Virus record (IMG/VR): IMGVR_UViG_3300025872_000126
Location: 1-38,997 of that record
Source: a virus
DNA: 38,997 nucleotides
Strand: one strand, 5' to 3'
Below are positions 20,511 to 27,145 of the stretch, in pieces (the stretch's first letter is position 1; the number at the start of each line of letters is the position of its first letter). The translations under genes and the position numbers were made by a program. The notes under the pieces were generated by a model. The model ran no database searches. It saw only the letters and a list, made by a program, of their open reading frames with translations, and was not told the origin of the DNA.

Positions 20511-20538
20511 TGTTGGAACACGGATGTTGGAACACGAA
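20511..20538. repeat. Two 14-nt tandem repeats with TGTTGGAACA palindrome
   Basis: TGTTGGAACACGGA is followed immediately by TGTTGGAACACGAA. Each unit contains the palindrome TGTT-GG-AACA, an operator-like layout for a dimeric repressor or initiator. Confidence 0.6.
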
Positions 20539-20565
20539 TCTCACGTAAGGCGTGCAGGCACACAC

Positions 20566-20610
20566 GGGCGCACACACCCAGGCGCACACCCGCCCGGGCG
20601 CACGCGCACA
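20566..20610. repeat. Three 15-nt imperfect tandem repeats (iteron-like)
   Basis: GGGCGCACACACCCA, GGCGCACACCCGCCC and GGGCGCACGCGCACA lie end to end. They are followed by a perfect inverted repeat GGGTGGGT-GAT-ACCCACCC (20611-20629). Alternating purine-pyrimidine content is high. Confidence 0.55.
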
Positions 20611-20706
20611 GGGTGGGTGATACCCACCCCCTATTATCTTATCTTACCCTACCGAGCGCACACGGCGCGCGAGCGAGCGCACACACGCACACACGTAGGG
20701 AAGATT

Positions 20707-20760
20707 TAACGAAAAGATAACATTGGTTAACGCTGGGATAACATTGGCCCCGTAGGTTTG
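20707..20760 (+). promoter_or_regulatory. Early promoter P3 with phased TAAC array
   Basis: TAAC boxes at 20707, 20718, 20728 and 20739 (steps 11, 10, 11). The last reads TAACATTGG and ends 10 nt before minus-7 TAGGTTTGC (20753). It points right, mirror-image to P2, and drives only the 129-residue gene before a strong terminator. Confidence 0.8.
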
Positions 20761-20787
20761 CTGAACTAATCAAAACCACAAGAAACC

Positions 20788-21177
20788 ATGAAAAACGAGC
20801 AAAAATTTAACATTGAGGTAACGCTGAAGGCCGCCGAAATTCTCAAGGCGCAGGCACAAGGCGCGACAGCCTACGCTGTGGGCGAACAAGCGGCCGCCCT
20901 CGCCGTGTATGTGTACGAGCGATTTGCGCCCGACCACGACGGCGGATGTGATGCGTATGGGTGCGGAGCCACGCACACTTGCGAGGAGTGCGGATACGAG
21001 AGCGAGGAAGGCGCAATCGCCAACGTGGAGCGGCACTCTGAACTTGTGCAAGACCTGTACTTCACAGGCGCGGTGCTGTACGCCGAGGGCATCTACGAGA
21101 AGGGCTATGCCCGCCTGCATGATGAGTACGGACACGGCGCACACAACTGCCTGCTTGACCACATAGCGCAAGGGTGA
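20788..21177 (+). CDS. Early Cys-rich protein of unknown function, 129 residues
   Basis: Sole gene of the rightward early unit. The N-terminal half is helical and Ala-rich. The centre has a cysteine cluster CDAYGCGATHTCEECGYE (about residues 52-69) consistent with a zinc site, and the C-terminal part is helical with several Tyr, His and a further Cys. No family recognised. A dedicated early promoter and terminator suggest an immediate-early host-takeover or regulatory protein; candidate for the factor acting at the TAAC arrays, without direct evidence. Confidence 0.65.
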   Translation: MKNEQKFNIEVTLKAAEILKAQAQGATAYAVGEQAAALAVYVYERFAPDHDGGCDAYGCGATHTCEECGYESEEGAIANVERHSELVQDLYFTGAVLYAEGIYEKGYARLHDEYGHGAHNCLLDHIAQG

Positions 21178-21197
21178 ACCACCACCGCCGACCTTTA

Positions 21198-21223
21198 GGC
21201 CGCCTTCGGGCGGCTTTTTTTTT
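21198..21223 (+). terminator. Intrinsic terminator of the rightward early unit
   Basis: Perfect 6-bp stem GCCGCC / GGCGGC closed by a TTCG tetraloop and followed by nine T residues, 21 nt after the stop codon. A textbook rho-independent terminator. Confidence 0.9.
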
Positions 21224-21584
21224 GCCCTTTTTTTGGCTTCTGCTGCACTATCTGCCCTTGTGTGGTACTCTGCCCTATGCGTTACCCATTTGGGTCTTCT
21301 GCGTGGATTTTTTGGTGTGGGTGATTTTGTGGGTGTGGTGTGTTCGCCCCCTCTGTACGTATGGCGCGCGGAATCGTGCGTCTGTCAGGCGCCCCTCTGC
21401 GTGCATCCTGTGCGCGACCAGGTGCAAACGCCAGAATGTGTGTGCGTTTACGCATTATGCGCACCCCCGTGTATGCGCGCTGCGCGTTTGGGTGCGTGCG
21501 TGCCCACGTCCCTATGTGTATGTTCTCCCCAACCTCCACATGACTCAAAAATTTTTCCCGGTATTTTCGTTGTTTAGAATGGCT
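21224..21584. other. Non-coding stretch between early terminator and HNH gene
   Basis: Open frames exist on both strands but have improbable compositions (Cys/Val/Trp or Arg/His rich) and no start context, so I call none. The sequence is GT-rich with alternating GCGC/TGTG runs (about 21420-21510), resembling the repeats left of P3. It may be a second arm of the origin or leader region. Confidence 0.4.
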
Positions 21585-21992
21585 CTAAATAGTGCGTCTT
21601 TGTGCTGTGATGATGGTGTGGCAGTTGGCGCATCGGATTTGGCATTTGCGTATTTCGGCTTTGATGACCTTGATGGAGTTGCCGCAGTAAATCATGGATG
21701 AGACGTCGTTCTTTTTGTCGGACAGGTGGTCGAACTGGAGGACGCGTGGGTCTGTTATTCCGCAGTCTGTGCATTTGCCGTGTAGGCGTTTGTAGCGGTC
21801 TACGAATGCTCTGTTTCGGTCGCGTTGGGATTTGTTTTGTGCTACGCGAGTATGGCTGTTAGATGAGTACCACGATGCTGACCTGCGGGCAGAACAGCTT
21901 TTGCAGGACGACTGTAGGCCGTCTGATTTTCGTTTGTTCTTGGAGAACTCTGTGAGTGGCTTTAGGGTAGCGCAGCCAGGACAGCGTTTCAT
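21585..21992 (-). CDS. HNH endonuclease
   Basis: Started at ATG 21992 (MKRCPGCATLKPLTEFSKNKR), giving 135 residues. The first 35 residues form the small zinc finger common in front of phage HNH domains (CPGC and CKSC). The HNH core follows: CTDCG, LQFDHLSDKK (catalytic His), IKAEIRKCQIRCANCHTII. It is probably a free-standing homing endonuclease cutting DNA at a specific site in related phages, inserted near the origin. The longer frame to 22058 adds an unlikely hydrophobic leader. Confidence 0.85.
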   Translation of the reverse strand: MKRCPGCATLKPLTEFSKNKRKSDGLQSSCKSCSARRSASWYSSNSHTRVAQNKSQRDRNRAFVDRYKRLHGKCTDCGITDPRVLQFDHLSDKKNDVSSMIYCGNSIKVIKAEIRKCQIRCANCHTIITAQRRTI

Positions 21993-22319
21993 GGATGTGA
22001 ATATAGCTGTCATTGACCGCATTGGTGCAATGATGTGCAAAAAAAATAGGCTGCTCACGTCAGAGCATAGTGCGCCTGTATTGTTTGTACTTCGGTGGTT
22101 CTGCGGCGGTGTGTCGCTGAGGTGGTTTGGCGTAGTGGTGCCAGCGTCCTGCGTTCGTTGTGCTCTCCGTTGCTCTGCCCCTGTTTTGAGACAGGGGCGA
22201 CGCTAGTGCGTCGGCGATGTCGGGTGTGCTACCGCGGTGTCCTTCGACTGGAGCGAAGTTAGTTCATATTTTTCGTAAAGTCAATAGCTGAAGCATGGAT
22301 TTGCAATATTTGCAAAAAC
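21993..22319. other. Non-coding stretch with several hairpins
   Basis: No convincing gene. Contains perfect inverted repeats GCCCCTGT / ACAGGGGC (about 22177-22198), CGACGC-TAGT-GCGTCG (about 22199-22214) and TTTGCAA-TAT-TTGCAAA (22300-22316), plus CTTCG / CGAAG near 22233. None has a clear U-tract. They may insulate the endolysin unit from the HNH gene. Confidence 0.45.
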
Positions 22320-22934
22320 TTACTTCAACCAGCTGTAATACTGCTTGGTGCGGCTAGCGCGGTCCTCAAGACCGTGCGTGCCGCCATTGATTCGCTTCGT
22401 GAGAGCCAGGATGGTTTCGTCGCTGACGCCCTTGTCGCAGATGTCCCACAACTTGTTACGGTCAAAGAAGAAGCGAGCGCTGTCGAATGCGTGCTCAGTA
22501 GCAACAGCATCTGGCTTATCCAACAGCTCAGGTTTGTTCAGCCACTTGGCAAACGCCTCGTAGTTGGACTTACCCGTCAGCTGCAGTGCACCACGGCCAC
22601 GGTACTTCCATCCATCAAACGTAGCCTCGTCACCGTTGCCCATGCGGGAGGCATATACCCTAGAGGCAATGCCAACAGCATTACGTGCGTACTTGTCAGC
22701 CAGTATCTTCGTGGGGAAGTACTTCTTGAAAATCTTCATAAGACCCTCAGAAGAGTAGTTGAGGTTCTCAGAGAACAATCTGAAGCCTCCCGTCTCATGA
22801 GCCGTCTGTCCGAAGAAGTGCGCTGCACGCTCCGGCGACATACCATAGTGTTTCGCTGCTGCACGCAACGTTGCAGGACCAAACTCGCCATCAGCTGTTA
22901 CACCGATAGCTTCCTGTAAATTCCTTAAGCTCAT
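22320..22934 (-). CDS. GH19-family endolysin
   Basis: The 204-residue product begins with a short peptidoglycan-binding-like motif (LQEAIGVTADGEFGPATLRAA) leading into a glycoside hydrolase 19 domain. FFGQTAHETGGF has the catalytic Glu47, SENLNYSSEGL the second acidic site (Glu56), followed by ASRMGNGD, GWKYRGRGALQLTGKSNYEAF and a helical end. Phage GH19 enzymes hydrolyse peptidoglycan glycan strands. No signal peptide, so export needs a holin. It overlaps the upstream small basic gene by 4 nt. Confidence 0.9.
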   Translation of the reverse strand: MSLRNLQEAIGVTADGEFGPATLRAAAKHYGMSPERAAHFFGQTAHETGGFRLFSENLNYSSEGLMKIFKKYFPTKILADKYARNAVGIASRVYASRMGNGDEATFDGWKYRGRGALQLTGKSNYEAFAKWLNKPELLDKPDAVATEHAFDSARFFFDRNKLWDICDKGVSDETILALTKRINGGTHGLEDRASRTKQYYSWLK

Positions 22935-23071
22935 CGTCCTTGTGCGTTGTATGGCTTGGAGTAGTTCTTAGATGCCTTATTATTGGAAGCCTTCTTGGAG
23001 TGCTTCCCGCGCTTTTTGCTCTTGCTTACAAACTTAGCAACAGCTAATACCTTACTGCTCTTACCAGCCAT
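22931..23071 (-). CDS. Small very basic protein, 46 residues (short gene)
   Basis: Frame 23071 to 22931 encodes MAGKSSKVLAVAKFVSKSKK followed by a Lys/Ser/Asn-rich tail (RGKHSKKASNNKASKNYSK). The ATGA overlap with the endolysin start supports it. It resembles the 38-residue basic protein at 25668 in style; such proteins may bind DNA or be packaged in the virion. Confidence 0.6.
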   Translation of the reverse strand: MAGKSSKVLAVAKFVSKSKKRGKHSKKASNNKASKNYSKPYNAQGR

Positions 23072-23082
23072 CTTTCACGTGT

Positions 23083-23111
23083 TTTGTTCGAGGGTAAATC
23101 TACTAACTTTG
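23083..23111 (+). promoter_or_regulatory. Late-type promoter, TAACTTTG
   Basis: Minus-7 TAACTTTG (23104-23111) lies 16 nt ahead of the ATG at 23128; a TTTG at 23083-23086 is 17 nt upstream, slightly shorter than the usual spacing. Confidence 0.6.
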
Positions 23112-23127
23112 TCTCACTTACTAGGTT

Positions 23128-24216
23128 ATGAGAAACAGTAAACCACCCAAGCGCCCAGCGGGAACAACCCCAGAAATGGAGAAGAAGCTTCGTGCTGAGT
23201 TCGCCAAATTCGGGAAGAACCAGGCTATTAAGTCGGTCAATCCGATGGTGGGCGCCATGGCCGGTCGCGCCGGCCTGGCAGCCATAGGACGCGCTATGGC
23301 TACATCTGGACCGCAGCGCGAATTCGAGAAGCAGGTGCCTCAGGAAATGCGCAAGTTCATGGAGTTCGCAGGAGGCCTACGTGACAACCTAGGACTGCGT
23401 GGCCAAGTACGCCCAGTCAACAGCAAAGAAATTGCAGACATGGCACGCCGATATGCCGAGAAAGACAAAAGTGTGCTGCAAGACATCGGCCAGCTGACAA
23501 AGCGCCAACAGCAAATGGTACGCGACGAGATTGCTCGCCAGTACCAAAAGGTTACCGCACTGGACAAAGCAAAGTCCCTTGCTCGTAAAATCGACCGAAC
23601 CATAGACCCAGCCAATACAGGACGCCTTGGCGCAGCACTGGTATCTGGAGTGGAGCTAGGAGAGAAAATGAAACCACTCGTAGAAGAACAAATACCAACA
23701 ACTCAACTAGACGAAGTAACAGTTATGAAATCCAAGAAATACGCTACAGGAGGCGCTCTTAAGCCCGTCCCCTCAGAGAAGAAAGGCCTGGCGAAGTTGC
23801 CCACCGAGGTTCGCAACAAGATGGGCTACATGATGGGCGGCGGTAAGCTGGGCATGATGTACCAAAACGGCGGAAAGACCGCCGACCAGAAGTTCAATGC
23901 AAACGCAAAGGCCCGTGAGATGGAAAACCTCACCGAGATGCGCAACGCATTGAAGAAGTCTGACCCGGACGCACTTGCAGCATTTGACCGTAGCCTCAAG
24001 GCTAAAGGCATGATGGTTGCTAAGCGCCCCGTCAAGAAGATGGCCCAAGGCGGTATGCTTAAGAAAGCAGGAGCTCCGAACCCCCTGAACCCCACCAAGG
24101 ACAACAACAGCTACATCTCTAATGCTGTTGACATGAGTCCCTCAACGAAGAAGCAAATGGATGCTCTTCGCCAAGCCATGATGTACTTCACCGGTGTAAG
24201 CCCCAAGAATAAGTAA
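23128..24216 (+). CDS. Probable virion-associated protein with Y-x-x-GG motifs
   Basis: The 362-residue product is basic, Lys/Ala/Met-rich and mostly helical. The first 180 residues contain a long charged helical region (about 95-165). The second half has short glycine motifs in the pattern KKYATGG, MMGGGK, MMYQNGG and KKMAQGG. The same KKY-x-x-GG pattern opens two small proteins downstream. The position at the head of the late region suggests an internal virion or scaffold-type protein. No family assigned. Confidence 0.55.
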   Translation: MRNSKPPKRPAGTTPEMEKKLRAEFAKFGKNQAIKSVNPMVGAMAGRAGLAAIGRAMATSGPQREFEKQVPQEMRKFMEFAGGLRDNLGLRGQVRPVNSKEIADMARRYAEKDKSVLQDIGQLTKRQQQMVRDEIARQYQKVTALDKAKSLARKIDRTIDPANTGRLGAALVSGVELGEKMKPLVEEQIPTTQLDEVTVMKSKKYATGGALKPVPSEKKGLAKLPTEVRNKMGYMMGGGKLGMMYQNGGKTADQKFNANAKAREMENLTEMRNALKKSDPDALAAFDRSLKAKGMMVAKRPVKKMAQGGMLKKAGAPNPLNPTKDNNSYISNAVDMSPSTKKQMDALRQAMMYFTGVSPKNK

Positions 24217-24218
24217 CA

Positions 24219-24404
24219 ATGGCAAAGCAGTGGATTCAAAAGGCCCTCGCTGACCATAAGCCCGGAGCGCTTCACAAAGCGCTCGGGGTTAAGAAAGGCG
24301 AGAAGATTCCATTGGCCAAGCTGAAGGCTGCGGCAGCATCCAAAGGCAAAGTGGCAAAAATGGCAAATCTGGCAATGACGCTACGCAGCTTCAATAAGAA
24401 ATAA
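24219..24404 (+). CDS. Small basic conserved phage protein
   Basis: 61 residues: MAKQWIQKALADHKPGALHK then ALGVKKGEKIPLAKLKAAAA and a basic tail. The motif KPGALxKxLGVKKGEKIP is one I recognise from small proteins scattered through marine and gut tailed phages; function unknown, possibly virion-packaged. It begins 2 nt after the preceding stop. Confidence 0.65.
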   Translation: MAKQWIQKALADHKPGALHKALGVKKGEKIPLAKLKAAAASKGKVAKMANLAMTLRSFNKK

Positions 24405-24411
24405 CAATCCA

Positions 24412-24419
24412 TATATTTG
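24412..24419 (+). promoter_or_regulatory. Late-type minus-7 element TATATTTG
   Basis: Exact TAnnTTTG match 17 nt before ATG 24437; no clear minus-33 element. Confidence 0.6.
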
Positions 24420-24436
24420 TAAGACAAAACAAAGCG

Positions 24437-24817
24437 ATGAAAAAGTACCGCACCACCAAGAAGTATGCAAACGGAGGAAAGCCGCCGGTTGACGAAAAGA
24501 AGAAGCCAGTAGTAGTAGCAGGCGCTACGGTTACTGCACCCAAAGGAGGAGGAGTCAAAATGCAGACCTACGGAACCGCTGACTACAATAAGCGCCGTGA
24601 AGAGCTGATGACCCAGAAGGCACAGGCTTACCTGAAGAAGAATCCTAGCGTAAGCAAGACCATTCCTGATGTAGAGCGTAAAATGATGCAAGACGAGGTT
24701 CGCGCACAGCTCACTAAGGAAGGAGTTCGCCAACCCGGAATGATGCTCAAAGACACCGGTCGTCGACTTACTCCAGAAGAAGAGAAGATTGCACGAGCTC
24801 GGATGGGCCGCAAATAA
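24437..24817 (+). CDS. Hypothetical virion-type protein with KKY-x-x-GG start
   Basis: 126 residues starting MKKYRTTKKYANGGKPPVDEKKKP, then a basic Val/Thr segment and a helical Lys/Arg/Met-rich C-terminal half. Shares the MKKYRT...GG opening with the protein at 25272. Ends at a bidirectional terminator. Confidence 0.6.
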   Translation: MKKYRTTKKYANGGKPPVDEKKKPVVVAGATVTAPKGGGVKMQTYGTADYNKRREELMTQKAQAYLKKNPSVSKTIPDVERKMMQDEVRAQLTKEGVRQPGMMLKDTGRRLTPEEEKIARARMGRK

Positions 24818-24847
24818 AAAAGGGGGCTTAGGCCCCCTTCTTCTTTT
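24816..24847. terminator. Bidirectional intrinsic terminator
   Basis: Stem AAGGGGGC / GCCCCCTT with TTAG loop, preceded by A-rich and followed by T-rich sequence (TTCTTCTTTTC on plus, TTTTTT on minus). It lies exactly between two convergent genes. Confidence 0.85.
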
Positions 24848-25154
24848 CTACAAGGCTACCCTTTAGAGTGCCGCCTCGCACGAGGATGTATAGAACGTCG
24901 TAGTCCTGGAAGTGAAAGAAGTATCCCACAAGCCCATCCTTACCAAGGACATCTTTTGGAATCTCGGTGAAGCTGTCGCATTCCTCGGCTAACGACACCG
25001 CGAGGCTGTGTGAGACGAAATCATCGTTGATGGTGAAGTCGAGTCTGCCCTGCTCTACTTGCGTCATGTAGATGCCGTCAAGAGACTTGGGAGGCTGCTG
25101 AGAGAAAAGAGAAAGGCTGGCGACCAGCAGGGTTGAAAGAAGTGTAGTTTTCAT
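24828..25154 (-). CDS. Secreted protein of unknown function
   Basis: 108 residues with a clear signal peptide (MKTTLLSTLLVASLSLFSQ, a Bacteroidota-style end in FSQ). The mature part is beta-rich and acidic (YMTQVEQGRLDFTINDDF) and closes with GTLKGSLVEKKKGA. It is encoded antisense inside the late region with its own promoter, so it is probably an independently expressed accessory gene acting in the periplasm, perhaps superinfection exclusion or an envelope function. Confidence 0.6.
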   Translation of the reverse strand: MKTTLLSTLLVASLSLFSQQPPKSLDGIYMTQVEQGRLDFTINDDFVSHSLAVSLAEECDSFTEIPKDVLGKDGLVGYFFHFQDYDVLYILVRGGTLKGSLVEKKKGA

Positions 25155-25177
25155 GGTTGGTAAATTGAAGTTGACTG

Positions 25178-25208
25178 CAATACTACGAAATCAAAAAACG
25201 TCAGTCAA
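25178..25208 (-). promoter_or_regulatory. Promoter for the secreted-protein gene, TTG-N20-TAGTATTG
   Basis: Minus-strand minus-7 TAGTATTG (one mismatch to TAnnTTTG) with TTG 20 nt upstream, about 24 nt ahead of ATG 25154. Confidence 0.55.
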
Positions 25209-25229
25209 TACCCCAGGGTAAAAAATGTC

Positions 25230-25237
25230 TAAATTTG
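25230..25237 (+). promoter_or_regulatory. Late-type minus-7 element TAAATTTG
   Basis: Exact consensus match 34 nt before ATG 25272, diverging from the minus-strand promoter at 25178. Confidence 0.55.
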
Positions 25238-25271
25238 CTCTTATGTCTTACCCCTTTCTAAAGAAAGAAAA

Positions 25272-25463
25272 ATGAAGAAGTACCGAACCAAAGCCTACAA
25301 TGAGGGCGGAGAGATGGAGTCAGAGCAGGAAATCGAGGTCATGAACCCCGACCTGATGATGGCCATGAAGCAGATTCAAGCAGCTGTCAAAGCCACAGGT
25401 ATGGCTCCAGCTCACTACAAAATCAAAGCTTGCTACTACTCCGAGGAAGGTGAAGACAAGTAA
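25272..25463 (+). CDS. Hypothetical 63-residue protein with MKKYRT...GG start
   Basis: MKKYRTKAYNEGGEMESEQE, then an acidic Met-rich helix (MNPDLMMAMKQIQAAVKATG) and a Cys/Tyr end. Its opening matches the protein at 24437. Unknown function, probably virion-linked. Confidence 0.6.
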   Translation: MKKYRTKAYNEGGEMESEQEIEVMNPDLMMAMKQIQAAVKATGMAPAHYKIKACYYSEEGEDK

Positions 25464-25668
25464 GTATTACGCCAGTAATGCAAAAGCTCGCGCCAAGAAG
25501 GCTGAGTACGATACCGAGTATCACTCAACCAAAGAGCGCAAGAAATACCGTGCGTACCTAAATAAGAAGAACCGCGATGCGGGCACTTACGGAAACGGGG
25601 ACGATAAGGACTACGACCATGACGAGCGCCGCATGATTTCATCCTCACGCAACCGAGCAAAGAAGTAA
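25450..25668 (+). CDS. Small conserved phage protein with YGNGD motif
   Basis: 72 residues from a GTG start overlapping the preceding gene by 14 nt. The pattern YDTEYHSTKERKKYRAYLNK followed by NRDAGTYGNGDDKDYDH is one I recognise as recurring near the terminase/portal genes of diverse tailed phages, there read as a degenerate HNH-like or virion protein. Highly charged. Confidence 0.6.
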   Translation: MKTSKYYASNAKARAKKAEYDTEYHSTKERKKYRAYLNKKNRDAGTYGNGDDKDYDHDERRMISSSRNRAKK

Positions 25669-25784
25669 TGGCAAAGAGCAGTAAGAAGCGTGCTAGTGCT
25701 GTTGTTGGCCAGAAGAAGGTCAGCAAAGAGCGTGCAGCACAAGGAAAGACCAACTACGAACTACTAAACAAACTAAGCAAATGA
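25668..25784 (+). CDS. Very basic 38-residue protein (short gene)
   Basis: MAKSSKKRASAVVGQKKVSK with a polar tail. TAATG overlap with the upstream stop and ATGA overlap with the downstream start support translation. Possibly packaged or DNA-binding. Confidence 0.55.
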   Translation: MAKSSKKRASAVVGQKKVSKERAAQGKTNYELLNKLSK

Positions 25785-25885
25785 CTGGAGTTGAATTTGA
25801 GGACTGGCTGGAGCAGCTAGAAGAAGCCAAGCAGCCCACCTGCAACATTGAGAACCCCGAAGATTGCGAAGCTTGTGGCAGCTGA
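25781..25885 (+). CDS. Acidic 34-residue protein (short gene)
   Basis: MTGVEFEDWLEQLEEAKQPT followed by CNIENPEDCEACGS. Three cysteines in 12 residues and a strongly acidic helix. Supported only by its ATGA junction and lack of another frame here. Confidence 0.45.
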   Translation: MTGVEFEDWLEQLEEAKQPTCNIENPEDCEACGS

Positions 25886-25901
25886 TACCAAACTAGGTGA
25901 G

Positions 25902-26483
25902 ATGTATCGTTCGGTCTGTGCATACCCAGGCCGTCCGGGATTCTACACTTCTGACAAAGGAGCAGACCACGACTACATCGACTCCTACTACGCGGCAGAG
26001 TTTGAAGGAAAGCGAGAGAGCGTATCAAACGTGCTCGAGCTTGGCGTGCAGTGGGGAGGAAGCCTGATGCTCTGGAGCTCATGGTTCCCCAACGCTAAGG
26101 TCATTGGACTTGATATCTATGAGGGCGTGCCTCAGCACTACGACGAGATGCGCGGAGACCGCGAGTTTCCAAATGTGGAGATACGCATACAAGACGGATA
26201 TGCAGAGCCGGTTATCGCCGAGCACAAAAACGACTTCTATGACTACGTTATTGACGACGGCCCTCATAGTCTTGCAAGTATGGTGATTGCTATCCACCGT
26301 TGGCTTCCTAAGGTTAAGCCTGGAGGAAAACTAGTTATCGAAGACATCCAGGATTGCAAATGGTTTGAGAAGCTAGAGAAAGAAGCTGAGCTCTCAGGCA
26401 TACCTGCCGAATGCCGTAGATTTGATTTCCGAAAGAACAAGAATCGTTCTGACGATATGATTTTTGAAGTCACCAGGAAATGA
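25902..26483 (+). CDS. Class I SAM-dependent methyltransferase
   Basis: 193 residues from ATG 25902; a TTG at 25848 would overlap the short gene before it. The SAM pocket is visible as VLELGVQWGGSLMLW, the ribose-binding acid as VIGLDIYEGV, and YDYVIDDGPHSLASM with LKPGGKLVIEDI-type strand (VKPGGKLVIEDI). Closest in style to the Methyltransf_24/CmcI group acting on sugars or small molecules. Together with FkbM, sulfotransferase and glycosyltransferases it adds to the glycan-modifying set. Confidence 0.8.
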   Translation: MYRSVCAYPGRPGFYTSDKGADHDYIDSYYAAEFEGKRESVSNVLELGVQWGGSLMLWSSWFPNAKVIGLDIYEGVPQHYDEMRGDREFPNVEIRIQDGYAEPVIAEHKNDFYDYVIDDGPHSLASMVIAIHRWLPKVKPGGKLVIEDIQDCKWFEKLEKEAELSGIPAECRRFDFRKNKNRSDDMIFEVTRK

Positions 26484-26707
26484 ACCTAAAGAAGCTCAAC
26501 AAGAACGTGATGGTGAAGGCCCCAGAGGGCTATCACTGGATGAACGACGGAAAGGGTCGCTTCTACCTCATGAAGCATTCTGGAAAGTTTGTCAAACATC
26601 CTAATGCAAGCCTTGAGGCCCCGTTCCGAGTTGTCACACATGACAAGCCTGGAACGGCCAAAGAGAAGATGGCTATTGGGGCTCTGGTACGGTTGAAGAA
26701 ACCTTAA
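26480..26707 (+). CDS. Hypothetical 75-residue basic protein
   Basis: Begins MNLKKLNKNVMVKAPEGYHW; KAPEGYHWMNDGKGRFYLM looks like a small beta-hairpin domain. ATGA overlap with the methyltransferase; its end overlaps the convergent winged-helix gene by 35 nt. Confidence 0.55.
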   Translation: MNLKKLNKNVMVKAPEGYHWMNDGKGRFYLMKHSGKFVKHPNASLEAPFRVVTHDKPGTAKEKMAIGALVRLKKP

Positions 26708-27140
26708 GGGGTTCTTCTCCGTAAAGCTTACGATACATACGGGCTACAAGCAGGCGCGCCTTTTGCGTAAGAGCGTACCGTACCCTGTAGTTGAACTTGT
26801 TCTCCTCCCTGAAGAAAGCCGCCGCTACCTCCTTGTTGTTTGGAGTGAGCTTGTCAAAGTGTGCATATATCAGGCCATCATTGACCATCTTATAGATTTG
26901 TTTCTTCCTCAGCTGTGTTTCGCTGCGCATCATGCCTTTGGCTAGGTACTCAATGGTCCAGAACTCAAGGTCATAAGCAAACAGAAGAAGCTCAACCTCT
27001 GCTGCACCAAGTCCGTAGTTCTCTTTCATGTCTCGGTATAGAAACGTCAAGTACTTCAGGTCGTTTCTCTGGATGAACTTAGGGTCAATTTTGGAGAATT
27101 CCCTGAACAGCTTCTTTCGGCTGACAGTAGTCTTGGGCAT
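26673..27140 (-). CDS. Winged-helix (MarR-like) DNA-binding protein
   Basis: 155 residues. LGAAEVELLLFAYDLEFWTI begins the helical core. EYLAKGMMRSETQLRKKQIYKMVNDGLI reads as helix-turn-helix plus recognition helix, followed by a probable beta wing (YRVRYALTQKARLLVARMYR), the MarR-like order. It is encoded antisense within the late region from a promoter that faces a late promoter across a few bases, so it may regulate late transcription. Alternatively a terminase small-subunit-like DNA binder. Confidence 0.6.
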   Translation of the reverse strand: MPKTTVSRKKLFREFSKIDPKFIQRNDLKYLTFLYRDMKENYGLGAAEVELLLFAYDLEFWTIEYLAKGMMRSETQLRKKQIYKMVNDGLIYAHFDKLTPNNKEVAAAFFREENKFNYRVRYALTQKARLLVARMYRKLYGEEPLKVSSTVPEPQ

Positions 27141-27145
27141 ATCAG

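Larger units (their letters stand above)
20041..20787. other. Non-coding divergent switch region, candidate replication origin
   Basis: About 750 nt without a convincing gene separates leftward and rightward early transcription. It holds promoters P2 and P3 pointing outward, two extra TAAC arrays, at least five inverted repeats, a 46-nt hairpin beside an A8 tract, two kinds of tandem direct repeat, and long alternating purine-pyrimidine runs (GCGCAC, CGTACGTATG). An AT-rich stretch (20432-20500) lies between the GC-rich blocks. This combination is typical of phage origins at a transcription divergence. The DnaA domain IV-like protein of this phage could be a binder. Confidence 0.55.

Noticed and set aside
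20511-20610. CRISPR array
   Set aside because: The direct repeats are adjacent, of 14-15 nt, without spacers; better read as operator or iteron-like repeats.
21174-21701. Plus-strand frame of 175 codons after the early Cys-rich gene
   Set aside because: It runs through a strong terminator and the HNH gene, is rich in Trp/Cys/Leu without domain pattern, and has no promoter or start context.
25848-25901. TTG start of the methyltransferase at 25848
   Set aside because: It would overlap the 34-residue gene and adds residues before the fold; ATG 25902 is favoured, though not proven.
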